Of a DNA stretch of 64,000 nucleotides, positions 45,296 to 60,200 are shown one piece after another. Location: positions 1,396,978 to 1,460,977 of the forward strand of contig NW_022985166.1 of assembly GCF_010093535.1 (NCBI RefSeq), written 5' to 3'. This DNA comes from Lindgomyces ingoldianus (lineage: Eukaryota > Ascomycota > Dothideomycetes > Pleosporales > Lindgomycetaceae). Within the stretch, counting starts at the first letter, position 1. Each line of letters opens with the position of its first letter. The position numbers and the translations under genes were made by a program. The notes under the pieces were generated by a model. The model did not search any database. It saw only the letters and a list, made by a program, of their open reading frames with translations, and was not told the origin of the DNA.

Positions 45296-48200
45296 CTATT
45301 TCAAATATGTCCCCCTTCTCTTCAACCTCATTCTCTTAACCAAACTCCCCAACCCACCCTCTCTCCTCTCCACCTCTACCCTTCCCCCATCCCGCTTCCC
45401 CTCCGCCTTCTTGCGCCCCTTCTCTCCCCATGGTCCCATACTCTCCTTCTCCACCTCCTTTCTCCTCTCTAAGGCGAGCACCCCCACCATCTCCACAAAC
45501 ACACATTTCTCGATTAGATCCTCGACTCGGACTCTCAGGCCCTCTTGATCCAAGATACTAGCTACCTGCGCTAGTCCCATAATATCGCCTCCCAGTTCGA
45601 AGAAGTTGGAGTTGAGCTCGACTTGTGTCGGACTGCCGCGATTATCGCGGAGAATTTGCTCCCAGGCCGAGCGAAGGGTGGTGGCAAGGATGTTGACTTC
45701 GTGTTTGGAGAGACCTGTGTCAGTGGGGAGAATCACTGATTGCTTGTCCATAGATTTCTTGTGCGCTATTGAAGATAACGTTGTTGAGGATTGTGAGGCC
45801 AATTCCGAGGGTGATGGAAGAAGGGCGTATGGATCCTCAGCGAAGGTGATGGTCGTCGCGCAGAGCATGTCGAAGACGTTTTGGGCATAGCTTGCTGTGA
45901 TGGTGCTGTTGGGCGCATACGTCAGGGTGACTTCCAACTGATCTCCGCCCTTGAAGGCTGAAAGAATGGAGAAGTCGGCAAAATCTTCTTGCGAGCCAAC
46001 AGCGCCGACCTTGTATTCGATGCCACCTAGTTGTAGTGTCGCACCGTCTTCATGAATGTTCTGGTTGTGCTGGAGAACACTGGAAAAGGTTGTCCAATCT
46101 GGCCAATCTGTACAATTTCGCGTGATTTCTCTGAAGCCTAGCGACTCGTATTGCATGTTCGCGATTTGCTGATCTTGGATGTAGACAAGTAGATTAAGTA
46201 CCGTCCATTTGGGCCGGTATACAACTCGCACAGGTACCATGTTCAAGCAAGGACCTATGATACTCTCGACGTTCGGAACACAGCCATTGCGACCGGAAAT
46301 GACATGTCCGAAGACAATGTCGGATGAGCTGGCAATACGAGCGAGGGTTGATGCCCAGGCAGCTTTCATAACAGTAGCTATAGTGATATTGATATGAGAT
46401 AGAGTCGGGACTGTGAGCATCTGCTTTAAGGTGACCGTTCGGCCAGCAGATCGCTGATAGTTCGGACCGTAGCGATGAACAATTTCAGTCATCTTGGAAC
46501 CTCGAAGAACCTCTCTCCAATGGCCGTGGGCACCAACAACTGTCTTGGCAGATTCCCGGACATAGTTTCCGAAGCTGGGAGCTGACGAAATAGGAAGGCC
46601 GTTGTATCCATCCTGAAGAGACCCGAGAATCTTCGGTAGGCAATATCCATCATACTGTGCATGAGACAATCGCATGAAAATGCGATTATGCTCAGTTTTC
46701 TTCTGCTTAGCGACAATGAACTGGACGAATGTCTCACCAAGGCGGGGGCCGTGCTCACGATCCTTCTGCCGCAAGTCTTCGGTGAACGTATCGAGATCAA
46801 GATCCGTATCCTGGAAGACGAAGTCAGGTTGGAGCTTTCGAAGCACAACCTGAAGGAATCGATCACCACAGGGCACAAAGACCGTCCGGAGGATGTCAAA
46901 CGCTTGAACAAGACGGAAGGCAGCCTGCTTCAACTTTCGGAGATCTAGGGGCCCTTGGCCATCGAGGTAGAAGTAGTTCAGCATCCACTTAGACTCAAGC
47001 AGCGTACCAGTGATTGCGAGACTCTGGAAGTCGGTGACAGCTAGGACATCGGATATCCCGCCTTTGAAAACTTGGACTTTGGAAATGATTTTATCTACGC
47101 TTGGGTCTCCAAGAAGCGAGACCGACTTGCTTGCCGACGGATTTTCTTGAACTGTCTGCACTGGTCGAGCTATCTGGCGTTTCTGGCTAGGCAAACGTTG
47201 CGGCGGGACAGTGGATTGAAGGTTCGAAGCAAACCCTTGCCATTTTTTTAATATTTGGTCGGTTTGCTCACGACCCTTTCTATCAGAAGGCAACCTCCCG
47301 CCGTTTTCATCGTCGTCAGTAATGGCTTGTTCAGAAACAAGAGATTGAAAGTCTTTCCATGCCGAAGTAGTTCGTTCCGGTAGTTGAAGGGACGGATTTA
47401 AATTGCCGGCAGATGTATCTTTCGCAGCGGACGGTTCTCCACCAGCTTGGGACATCACTTGGTCAATGACCTCACCGGCTACTCGAACCACCTAGCCTCG
47501 TTAGCAATAGGACACGAAGTGAATCGAGAAATGTACTCTGGCCATGTCTGCAAATGTAGGATTTTTAAACACATCCGCTACCGTCATAGATAAGCCCTCT
47601 TCTCTTGCGGCTCCTACAAGCCTCATCGCGATGATACTATCTCCGCCTAATTGCTGGAAACTGTTAGCACTAAACGTTTACTCTATATTGAATGACTTAC
47701 GAAGAAACTATCATCATTCCCAATAGAGTCTTCCACCATATCTAATAACTCACTCCACAGTGTCAACAACTTCTTCTCTACAAAATTTGGCGGCACACTC
47801 TTCAATGCTTCGGTGGCTATAACACCAGCTGCAGCAACCATATCAGCAGCAAAGTTGATCCGGCTCTCAGTATCACTAGCGACGCTCATGCGCCGAGATC
47901 GGATTGAACCAGTCTCGAGGCTTGGTCTAGCGCGAAGTGACTGTGATGTTTTTCTGCTAAGAATACCAGCCATCTGGTTTGTCATTTCCGTGACAGTAGC
48001 AGCAGTGGGCGCTGGAACAAGCTTGTTCTTTGAGAGAACCTGGTCGACAATCTGAGGAACCATTTCGCTGACAATTTTTCTTACAAGGCTGCTCCAATCA
48101 GGAGTATTAAATGGCATGGGCTTAGATACTGAGGGCGCTTCAATCTTAGGAATTGCTGGAAGCATCACAGGGGGATCTGAGTCGATCAATGAAAGCCGTG

Positions 48201-51200
48201 GTCTACTTAGTCTCGGGGCCGGGGGTCTGAACTCAGCCCTTGGCTTCTCCGCGATCGCTGCGTCAAGTTCAGAGATTGTTTGGTTCGCGTCATTCAGAAC
48301 CTCGCGTAGGATCTTCGCCATCGTTGTTGAGATATTTTTGGCTTCGCCGTCGGAGATTGAATCCGTCCAGTATGTAAAGAGAACCGCCTCATCACCACGA
48401 CACGCTTCTATGTTCACCGTAATCACAAATTCGGAGGCATCGAATCCATCTATATGCTCAAATTCGATGTTTGATCCCCGGGTGGAGCTGAATTCCGCAG
48501 CTCTATGATTTTGGATAGAAACAGCAGTGTTGAAGAGAGCTTTCCCAGAAAGTCCGAGATCATGCTGGAATTGTGCCAAGGAGCAGTGTTGATAAGGCAA
48601 GCTTTCAATAAAATCACTCTGGACTTTCTGAAAGACATCTAGTAGAGATTGGGACCGTGACAAACTAATACGAGATACCAACATGTTGATATAAGCTCCG
48701 ACCGCGTCCTGGATGTTGTCGATTGGAAGGTTACGGCCAGACGTCAGGTAGCCGTAGCATACATCGTTGGAACCGGTGTAGGTTCGCAGCACTACTGCCC
48801 AAGCGGCGAGCATGATGTTCGAGAGAGTAACGCTGCTTCTCTCTCCAAGCTTTTGTAAGTCAGCATATCGGTCAAAATCCAATAATACCGAATGCAACTG
48901 CCGCTGCTTAAAAGAATGCTGTGGTGCGATGGGGAAGTAGCAAGGCTGAACTCCACGCAGATGCTCCTTCCAATAGGCTTCAGCCGTACCAGCCGGCAGA
49001 CTACGAAGATATTTAATGTAGTCACTGTAAAGGGGTCCTTCGTCGTCCGTCAATCGACCTTCATACGCAGCCTCGAGATCCCGCCTGATAACATCGTGAG
49101 ATCCTCCATCTATCACAGAGTGATTAATTTCCATCTTCGCGACTACTCTTCCGGATGTTGTTTGGATGATGGTGAACTGATGAGGTAATCGTGGCCGTTT
49201 CTTGCCATTTAGCTGATTGTATTTGATCGACGTCAATTTCGCTGTCAATTCGGAGTCGTCACAAGAGTAAATGAGGATGCCGCTATCCGGGTTCTTGATG
49301 ACGAGCTGGTCAAAAACGCCGCCACGGCAGACGCTATCGATAAAGACTGTACGAAGAGCCGGATGTCGATTGACGACCTTTTGCCAAGCGGTAGCTACCT
49401 TTTGCACATCAATTCTGCCATCCTTGGACTTGATCTCGAAAGTGGAAAATGACTGGTATGAATCCGGATCTTTAATTTGGCTCAGGATCATGCCTTCTTG
49501 CATCGCTACACAGGGATACATATCTTCGACTTGCTCGTAGGAAAGAATTCCAGCAGACGGGAAGGTCTGAACGACGCGTTGTAGTCTGTCGTACGACTCT
49601 AGAGGTAGCAATGGGAAATCTGCTAGTGTTGGCTGCGGATTTTCAATCCTGGTGAGATTGTTCACTATCTCCTCGAGCGTTCGTTGGCACTCAGCAATCC
49701 ATCGACGAATGCCTTTCTGGTTCTTCATCCAACGGTTGTACATGAACGAAAACTGAATTTGACCGCGGATGACAGATGCGGAAATTTCGAGAAGCGCTGG
49801 GCGTCCCGTCTTGGCGCCAAAGTCAGACATCTTGGCCTCTTCGTCTTCACTGAACTGTGCGAACTGGAACAGCGAATCCTCAGACTCAAGGTGTTGCATC
49901 TTGCCAAGATAGTTAAAGAGCAATTCCATGGGCATGTGGTTCATGTATCGCTTTGTGCCCTCCTCCGTAAGGTAGCGATGAGCGAAGTAGGGGCGGCCAT
50001 TGCCAGATATCTTTCTCCGAGAGTCTTTAACCTTGCGTACGGTTTGGATCACGTCATCTTCGTCCTCTTGGATGGGTATATGCAAAGGGTACATCGTAGT
50101 GAACCACCCGACGGTTCTGGAAAGATCGATATTGCTTGACGCCCATGGTTCGCGCCCATGCGTTTCATTGAAGACAGTCGGAGTCGGTCGATTGATGAAT
50201 ATGCGAGAGAAGGAGTGGATGATGGCAGCAAGGAAGAGATCAACAGCATCAGTCCGGAAGATTACGTGATCATTGAGCACCATAGCTGAAACGCGCTCGT
50301 CCATTAAGAAAGAGTCTCGCTCAACATCGCCATACTGATTCTGGCGTTCGTCCATGCCCCAGTATGACAAGTCTGTTGGTGGTACAGAATATTGCTCAGT
50401 TTGGGAGCCATCGATATGTACTCGCTGGAGAGCATCCTCTTTCTGCTTTTCCAACCAAACTTGGAATGAGAATGCGCTTTGAAGAGAATCAAACGATCTC
50501 GTATTGAGGCATTCTTCCAGATCCCCAATAATGGTCCTCCAACTCACAACATCAATGACAAGATGATGGGCTGCTAAGAACAGGATCTGATCTTCAGAAG
50601 GGATGTTGAAGAGATCAACAATAAAGACTGGCCCATTTACGATGTCAATAGTCTTCTGTGTACTTGAGACTAGTTCGGGAATGCGGGAAAAGGATGGAAC
50701 GTCGTGGGATTTGAATCCGTAAGCGTTTTCAGAGTAAGCTGTAATGGTTTGGTGCCATATTCCAATCTCATTCTTGAAGAAACGCGCACGAAGCATGGTG
50801 TGGCATTTCACAATGGCGCCCAATGCCATTTTAAGGCTCGCCGAGTCCAACTTGCGCGAAAGGCGAAGTGTAAAGGACTGGTTGAAGTGCACGTTCCTTT
50901 CGTCTCCAATGGATTGGAAATACATGTGTTGGATGGGTGAAAGATCGAATGACTTATCCGTCTGCTCGGCTGGGTGATCTGCAGAGCTATGAAGGTAGCC
51001 AACACTTTCGGCAAGCTGCGAAATTGACTTGCTTCGAAGAACTTGGTTTAGGGTGAGATTGATACCTTCTTTTCTGCAGCGAGCTAGAAGCTGCATCGCC
51101 GTTATTGAGTCTCCACCAAGCGCTGAGAAGTAATTAGTAATACGAAGTAGTGATTGCAAGGTTATAATACTTACATAGCCAAGACTTGTTCAACTTGATC

Positions 51201-54200
51201 TGTTCGATTGGAAGGCTGAGAACCTTGGCCCAAAGGGTTTGGAGGAGATTAGTGGTGTCTGTCACTGGAATGATGGATTCATAGCCGCTTTCCTGGTTTA
51301 ATATTTCGCTGTAGCTCTCATCACTCATGTCTTCCAGCCATGCACCGACTTGCTTCCGATCCAATTTGGCCGAAGCCAAAGTGGGAATATTGGAAACCGC
51401 GATCCATATGGAAGGCACCATATACGATGGCACTAAATCCGAGAGTCGACTCTGCGCTTCGTTCAATCGGCGGATGTTATCTGGGTGATTCAATGGCGTA
51501 CTCCAAGATTGTTCCTGAATCGCAGGCTCTGAAGTTGGTCGGTGAATGGTCAATACCGCAGTCAGCTTCCTCTTTCCTGGCCCTAACTTCGGTATAATGA
51601 CGACAGCTTGCCGAACATGCGTATCGGCCTGCAAGTGATGCTCGATCTCACCGAGCTCCATTCTTTGGCCCGCGAGCTTGACTTGGTTATCCTTCCGTCC
51701 AATGTAGCGAAGTGAGCCGTCCGGTGCGTATTGGACAATATCTCCAGTCCGATAAATGCGCGACTCTGCTGTTTTTGAAGACGTGAACTCCTTCATGAAC
51801 GAAGGATTCTCTACAAAGGCTTCCGCAGTCTTTTCGCGATTATTAAGATAACCTCTCGCGAGCAGCGGCCCTTCGATACAAAGTTCGCCTGCAGCTCCAA
51901 GTGGAGCGAGCTGGTGTGGGTCCTCTGGGTTGACAATCCAGGCCCTCCCACTTTCTAATACATGACCGATGTTCGATGGATCCTTGTGAGTAACCTGGTC
52001 ATTCGCAGTCCCAACAACAGAAGCCTCTGTCGGTCCCCATGCATTAAACAGTCGTAGACCGGAGCTCCATTTCGCAATAGTCTCTGGAGTCATAGCTTCG
52101 GCGCCAGCAGCCAGAGTCTCGAGAGTGGGGACAGACTCTGGACAGTCGATAACATTGGCGACCGAGGGGGTTAGACAAGTCCACGTCGCCTTCAGGTTAT
52201 TGATAGCGGAAGTAATATCTGCAGTCCGCTCCTGTTCAGAAGGAATGCATATGGTAGCGCCACAGGTCAAGGTCGTCAAAATCTCCATGACGGATGCATC
52301 AAAGGCGAAAGACGCAAATTGGAAGACCCTTGAGGACTGGTTCATCTGCAGGGCTTTGCAAATAGCGGCTGAGCTGGATGCAATAGCTCGGTGTTCGATG
52401 ACGACACCCTTTGGAGCCCCCGTGCTGCCAGATGTGTACAAAACATAGCAGGCGTTGTGACATTTTGCTCGTAATGGGACGCCGCCGTGGCGAGGGGGAA
52501 GCTGGCGAATCGAGGTCTCCCCGACGAGCAGGACTTTGCTGATAATGCTGACAAAACGACTGTTGTAGGAAGGTGAGCATAGCAGTACTGAAGCACCACA
52601 GTCCTGGATGATCTGGTGATGTCTCGAAGTTGGATGGTCGGGGGACAGCGGCACATATGCCGCACCTGCCATCAAAATACCTATCATGGAAACTACAGCC
52701 CATTTTGACTTGTCTGCGCACAGCGGCACTAGAGTCTCAGGCCCGACGCCCAATTTAACAAGTTGCAAAGCTAGCCTAGAGCTGAAATCCTTCAGCTCTG
52801 CGTATGTGAATTCTCCATCGAAGGCGGACACAGCGGTGGCGTGTGGCCTCGATGAGGCTTGCTTCAAAAACAAGGAGGGGATTGTCTCGTCAACCGCTAC
52901 CGGCTCGTGAGAATTCCACTGGCGTAGAAGGTCCTTGTCCTGTTCGCTGAAGACCCGTATGTCGCGAAGGCTGCTGGTGGATGCGAGCTGCTTTAGGACC
53001 GAGTCAAGTTGGTAGAGCATGCGCTGCACCTGCCACTGCGATATGACGTTCTCATCGTAGTAAGCCGTGATGTCAACGCTGGACTGCCCTGCTTTGCACT
53101 CAACTACTAGCGGATATGTAAAGTAGTTCGCTTGAATTCCGTTGTTGTGGAACTTCCATATCTTCTCCGCAGGCTGCTGGCCACTAGTCTGAATCGCAAG
53201 CAAGTTCTGGAACTCACACCCAGCAGCCGTGTCGGAGTCAATTTGCTTTATTTCTGCGAGGCCGGTGTGCTGATAGGGTATTCGGTCAACGGCAACTTTC
53301 GCGATGCTATGCAGAAGATCCAGCGCAGTGCTTTGGAGATCAATTTTGACTCTAGTTGGCACGGTGGTCAATGTGGGACCACAGACCTCAGTGATTCCTG
53401 GCACTTCAATGTCTCTCCCTGTAAGAGTCTCGCCGAAAACGACATCACCCGTACCGGTGTAGGCGGAAATGAGGAGTGCCCACGCAGCTCGAATGACTGT
53501 CGGCAGAGTGATATCGCTATGGCAATTGGACGGAATGTGGGCGATATGGCTCCAGACCTGACCATTTGGGGACTGATCTATGACAGAGTGAGGCTGCTGT
53601 GGAAATTGATATGGGGCTGCGCCTGCCAAATGGTCCTTCCAGAATCGTCTCGAGTCATCACGACTTGCGTCCATGAGGTATCTCATGAATTTGGTATATG
53701 GAGTCCTTGGTACGGTAGAAAAGCCATCATGGTAGATTTGCTCTACCCGGTGAAGCATGGATGGTATCGACCAGCCATCGTAAAGTGCATGGTGAAGGGT
53801 CCAGACGAAGTAGCGCTCATTCCACTCGGTGTGAATGATGGTGTAAGCTGAAAGCTGCCCGCCGAGTTGTGACGGAATCTGGGTTACCACACCTTGCGCC
53901 TCTTCAAGTGTAGAGGCTTCAAGCCAGCGAATGGGATCCTCGACGAGCACAGTTTGAATTAAAGCACCGGACTTGGTCTGTACAATTCGAGTCCGAAGAA
54001 GATCAATTTCCTGCACGGCCTTCTCCCACGCCGCTTTAAGTTTCCTAAGTTCCACGGCTGCGGATAGTGCTAGGATGTGTTGAGCGACGTAGGCACCAGG
54101 CTGCTTGGTAGATAGGGTAACGAATGCTTCTTGTAGTGGAGTAACAGGATATGCATCGTGAATCTTGATACTGGACACACAGCACTGCTCAGAAAGCTCG

Positions 54201-57200
54201 TCTAGAATTGAAGAATTGAAAGGACCTTTGAGAAGCTGGAACGGCTCGATTCTTAGTGTAGTATCTGCGCCTTTCTTAGCGAGTTTACATCCAGCAGCGA
54301 GGTCGGACAATTTCGGGTGCTTGAAGATATCGATGACTGATATGTCTATATTATCTGCTTGTGCTGCTGAGGCGAGTTGCATTGCAGCTATAGAGTCACC
54401 GCCCAGCCGCTGATAATCATTAGCTTTTATCAAAGAAGAAGAATCTTGTAGCTTACGATAAAGTTGTCGTCGATGCCCACAGATGCGACTGGTAAGTTCA
54501 ACACCGAGCTCACCAGCTTTTGCAACTTCCTCTCCAGTTCTGTCCTAGGTTTCTTTTTATAAGCAGAGTTAGTGAGTCGATATGGTGCCAAAGCATCCTT
54601 TGAAAGATTCTGAACGAGATTTCGGAGCCTAGCACGATCCAGCTTACTGGATGTGGACCATGGCATTTTTGCGATTGGTAGGAAAATCGACGGTATCATA
54701 TACGATGGTAGTACGCTAGCGAGAGAATTCTCTAGCATTTTGCAGAGATCTCGCGAATCATCGCTCATAGGAAGCAGGAGTTCATCAGCGGCTGGAAGCT
54801 CAAAGGACACAGGTTGGATACCATCTGTATAACCTCTTTGTCGATTGCCTTCTAAAGAGAAGAAGATAGCTAGAGCTTTGCTGGAATTTCGGCTTGCTGG
54901 AGCGACAAGCTCCACCGCAGACTGAATACCTTCTGGAAGTTTACTCTTGACTTGGAACTCAATTTCGCCGAGCTCGATTCGTTGGCCGTTGAGTTTAATC
55001 TGAGTGTCTTTTCGACCGATGAAGTTAATAGAACCATCCGAATTGTATCGTACTAGATCTCCAGATTTGTACATTTTGGCTGTTTCGAATGGACCGTCAT
55101 GTGGAGAAAGGGTAGCTGCCCAAGCGGGGTTTTTGATAAAGACACTGGCTGTCTTTGTGTCATCACTAAGATACCCACGAGCAGCGGTGTGACCTTCAAT
55201 GACCAATTCACCGACGCTGCCAATCGGCATGAGTTTGTTGTGATTTCGAGGATGGACAACCCACAGGCGACATCCGGATGGAGTACCGATATTTTTACCA
55301 TTAGTATCAATAATCTCTTTATTGGGCGTCGACTTAGAGCTGAAGGTTGCGAAAACCGTAGTCTCAGATGGTCCGTAGGCTAGTATCATGTTAGCAGCCG
55401 ATTTACCATAATAGAAGAGTATCTACCTTCGATGAAACATGTGGTCTTGCCCCATTTTGTGATTACCGAGTCTGGGACAAGTTCACCGCCAACAACGAGA
55501 GTCTTCAGAGAAGGCACTCGCTCGGGCTTCATCGTGCCGAGCACTGAAGGGGTTAAGAAACACCATGTAGCGTTCATCCTGTGAATAGCGCCAGCTAAAT
55601 CATTCATCCTATCGTCCTCGCTGGGAACGCAAACTGTAGCGCCAACAGTGAGAGCAGCAAGGATTTCTGCGCAGCTTGCGTCAAATGTGTAACTAGCGAA
55701 TTGGAAAGTGCGAGAGTACGAGTCAATATGCACGAGTTGAGTAAATGCGTATGCGCTTGTGCAGAAAGACTGATGCGTGATAATGGTGCCTTTCGGTACT
55801 CCTGTAGTTCCCGACGTAAACAAGCAATAGGCTGCATTATCTGGTGTAATATTCGATTTTGGCTTTGGTCCTCTTGCTGCAGGTAATCTTTCAACTGCTC
55901 GTTGGTCAATGATGACCGAATTTGTTGCAATCTCGCTCGACTTAGGGGCGTAGTTTCGGGAACATAAGACAATCTGCGCACTAACATCCCTAATAAGTTG
56001 CCTTAGGCGGTTTGGTGGATGTTTCGGATCTAATGGGACATAGGCCCCCCCAGCTTTCAGGATGCTGATCATGGCGATGATGGCCCAAGAAGATTTCTCG
56101 AAGAGGATTGGGACAAATGTCTCTGCCGAAATCCCAAGAGCATTGAGGTGAATTGCCACGCGAGTCGTAACTTCGTCGAACTCATGATACGTGAAAGTCC
56201 CGTCCCAACCTTCCACTGCATTTGACGAGCGAGGTTTCAGTAACGCTTGTTCTTGGATTAGATCATGCACACAGCGGCGGACTGGAGTTGGAAGTTCGGA
56301 GTTCCATGACATAATCTGGTTCATACTCTCAGGCGTGGAGAAATCCAAGTCCCCAACGGCGATGTCTTTGTGTCCACAGCCCACGATAATCGTAAAAATT
56401 TTCTCAAATGCTTTGACCATATTTTCAGCTTGGGCTGGGCAAATCTTGTCTTTCCAGAAGCCGAAGTCAATGCTAGTTCTTTCCTCGGAGACATCAGCGT
56501 TAACAGTAATGTGATATTCGCCTGGGTCTGCGGCTTCAACATTTTCATATACAAGTGACATTTTCTCAGGATCTCGTGATAGCTGTCGCCTCTGAAAAGT
56601 GAACACCGTGTTGAAGAGTGATGGTAGTTGGAGTTTATGTTGAACATCCGCCAAGGAGCAGCTTTGATGCGCCATTGCATTGACTGAATCAGTCTGAAGT
56701 TGTTCCAGGAGCTGAGAAACCCGAGTGTCATCCGTGAAGTTAAGGCGGCAGATGAGCATGTTCACGAAACAACCCACGGCCTCTTCGATATTGCTGACGG
56801 CGATGTCACGACCTGACGCCACGACTCCAAAAGAGACATCTGAAGCACCGATATAGCAGTGAAGAAGAAGAGCCCAACTAAGCTGAAGTACATTAGATAA
56901 TGTGACGCCTTGCTGTTTGCAAAATGCCTGAACACTAGCAGTATCGGTGATGTGAACTTCAAAGGATCCGAGCTCGTGTGGTTTGGGCTTGCCATCTGTT
57001 AGTGTGGGGAAGTTGCAAGGCTCAACCCCCGATAAGTACGCCTTCCAGTAGTTAATATCGGCATCTCTCGAGCTGGAGAGGATATGCGAGATGAAGTTGC
57101 TATACAGAGGGCCGGAATCAGACCGAGATAGGGTGCCATCATATGCACGAGCCAGGTCGCATAATATGTTTGGAATGGAACTTCCGTCACAAATCGCGTG

Positions 57201-60200
57201 GCTCATTTCTAGCTTGACCCACACTTTGTCTTGCTTTGTTTTGCAGATTGTCAGGTAGTGAGGTGGTCGGAATTCTCGGTAGTCGACGGCAAGTTGAGTC
57301 CTTAACAGTTGAGCAGCGTCAGCATCCTCATAATCCAGAAGCCATGAGACCCTTCCTGACTGGTCCTTGAATACGATTTGGTCTACAAGGCCGGTTTTAG
57401 AGAGGCTTTCGATGAATACAGTTCGCAATGCTGGATGTCGATGAACAACGGCCTGCCACGCATCTTCAAGTTGTCTAGGATCTACCTGCTGGCTTAGGTC
57501 CGTTGCTTTGACTTCGAAGATGCAATGATATGCATACATTTCGGGGTGCTTCAATTGAGATAGAAGAATGCCTTGTTGCATTGGAGAAGCAGGATAGATA
57601 TCCTCAATCTCATCTAAAGATATTCCAGATGGCAGCACTGCCGATAATTTAGACATGCCGTTATATGAGAGCGGCAAGAGCCTGAAGTGGCCGAGGCTGG
57701 GTTCTGGCCGAAGTTGGAGAAGCTGATCAACAGCATCGACGAGCATCTGGTGGCATTGGGATATCCAGCGTTTGATCTCGGACTGTCGCTTCATGTGTCT
57801 GTTAAATCCGAAAGATAGCTTGAGAGTACCCGATGCAACTGTTGCTGTGATCTCAAACAGAGAGAAACGAGGCACGTCTGGCCCCACATCAGTTGTTGAA
57901 ATTCCATCCATCTTCTGAAGTAATGCATCCTTGCGTTCAAGGTTCTTCATCCTCCCAAGATAATTAAAAGTCACTTCAGCTGGCCAGTGTCCCGCAAATC
58001 TTTCTTGGCCTTCTTCAGCTAAGACTCGATATGCGAAATATGGCCGACCCTTGTCCGGAATCCTCTCGCGAAGATCTTTCACCCATTGAATAGTGCTGAC
58101 GATGTCGGTGGGCTCCTCAGGTGCTACTGGCATATGAATTGGCGTCAGGGTTGTAAACCAGCCTACAGTTCGAGAAAGATCATGATTAGTATCAATGGGT
58201 TCGCGACCGTGCCCTTCGTTGTGAATTACCACAGTATATCTATCAGTAAAGACCATCCGGAAGGACTCGAGCAATGCGGCAATGAATACATCCAAAGGCT
58301 CCATTGCAAGTGCATCGTGAACCCCTAAAAGTAACATTGAATACTTTGGGCTGAGTTCAATGTCTTCTGTGATGACATCTGAGTTTATGTTGGCTTTATC
58401 ATCCATTCCCCAGTATTCCAAGTTAGCAAGCGGAACACCGGAGATGGGAAATACTTTTAGTGCCGTCTCTTGCTTAGCTTGTTCTCCTTGTTGTTGCGCC
58501 CAGGTATGAAATGGAAGACTTTGAGGTGGTGGAGAAACACCATTCAGTAGATTTTGGAGGTCCTCCAGAACGATTCCCCAGGAGACGACATCAATGATAA
58601 GGTGGTGCGCAACAAGTGCGATGGCCTGAGAGAAAGTATCACCAATTTCGAAAAGGTCAACTGAAAAGGTAGGGCCGTTGGTAACATCTAACGTAGCCTG
58701 GCTCTCGTCTAGCACGGGTTGTAGGGCGGTGCCGGTGCCGGTGGAGGTGGGTATGCGATGATGTCTTAGTCTGAAAGAATTCTTCGTATCACTCTCGATG
58801 CGCTGCCGCCAGGCCTTCGACTCATCTGTAAAGAAACGCCCTCTAAGCATGGGATGTATAGCCACCAAGGAGGTGATAGCAGTTTCAATTTCATGGAGAT
58901 CAAAGCGCCGAGAGATGCGGAAAACCACACTTTGATTGAAGTGGTTGTAAGTTTGGCCCACTGAGTCGAAGAACACTCTTTGAATAGGCGTCAGGTTGAA
59001 AGGAAGATTAAATACCACATCCTTAGGTGTGCCCACCACGCTCTCACTAGTAAGCAACACTTTAGACGCAAGTTCGCCAATTGACTTGGAACGAATAATA
59101 TCCTGGACGCTGATTGCAAGACCCTGCCCGCGACACTGGGAAGAGACTTGCATGGCGGCAATGGAGTCGCCTCCAAGATGCAAAAAGGACTGGTTGAGGC
59201 CGATGTCTTCCGGCGATAAATTCAGAGCGTTCGCAAAAATAGCTTGGAGCTTGAATTCAATGGAGGTTGTTTGGTCCCTGGGCTTTCTTAAACCGACAGT
59301 GGATATGGTACGATATGTCTTGTTATCCATTTGTTCAAGCCACTGGAGTACGCGCCGTCTATCCATCTTCCCTGAAGGCATCAAGGGGAATCTGGAGACA
59401 GCAACCCAGAGAGAGGGAATCATATATGCCGGGAGGCGTTCGCAAATGTGGTCCCGAATAGTGGCGATATTAAGTGTTGAGAGTTCCGGAGGAAGGATTT
59501 CTAGGGTAGGATGGTCTGGAGGAACCTTATTAGCGATTTATGAACCTGATATGGGTAACATATGACATATGCTTGTATGCTGTTAAACTTCTTGCCAGCC
59601 CTAGTAGTGGACTCAATAGATGGATTACTCCCTGTTCGAGTTGCGGGATATGTCCTGGCATGCTGTAATAACTGGAAACAGTCAGACTTACCCATGACAC
59701 GAACAGGCTTCACAGTTTCCTGTAAAACCACAACGCCGACGAGCCGCTTTGCGCAAGGTCCAATAGTTGGGACAGACGCAAGCGCATTCTGAACCAGAGA
59801 ATCTTCGATGAGGTGATGCTCCACTTCCGATAGTTCGAGCCTCTGGCCTCGGACCTTTGTCTGGCTGTCCTTCCGTCCAAGATACTGGAACAACTTAGCA
59901 TGTGCACGCCAATCAATGTAATACTGAACCTACCATCATTGTGCCATCTTTATTGTATCTGACTAGATCGCCAGTTTTGTAGAGTCTTCTTTTAACTCCT
60001 CCCTCTTGGTCTTCATCACCGAAAGCCCATTTCACATTGCTGATGAAGGCTTCGGCTGTCTTTTCAGGATTGTTCAAATATCCAGTACCTACGCCCCCTC
60101 CTTCAAGCAAAAGCTCACCAACTGCACCGAAAGGGGCTAGGATGTGGTGATTATCTTTCGAGACAATCCAGCCTCTTGCAGTCACAGCTTTCCCAAGATT

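Noticed and set aside
49684..50139. 151-residue plus-strand frame inside the NRPS
   Set aside because: Antisense to the E2 domain, no recognisable features.
53132..53851. 239-residue plus-strand frame inside the NRPS
   Set aside because: It lies antisense to the well-conserved C3 domain; its length is a by-product of codon bias on the coding strand and it shows no domain.
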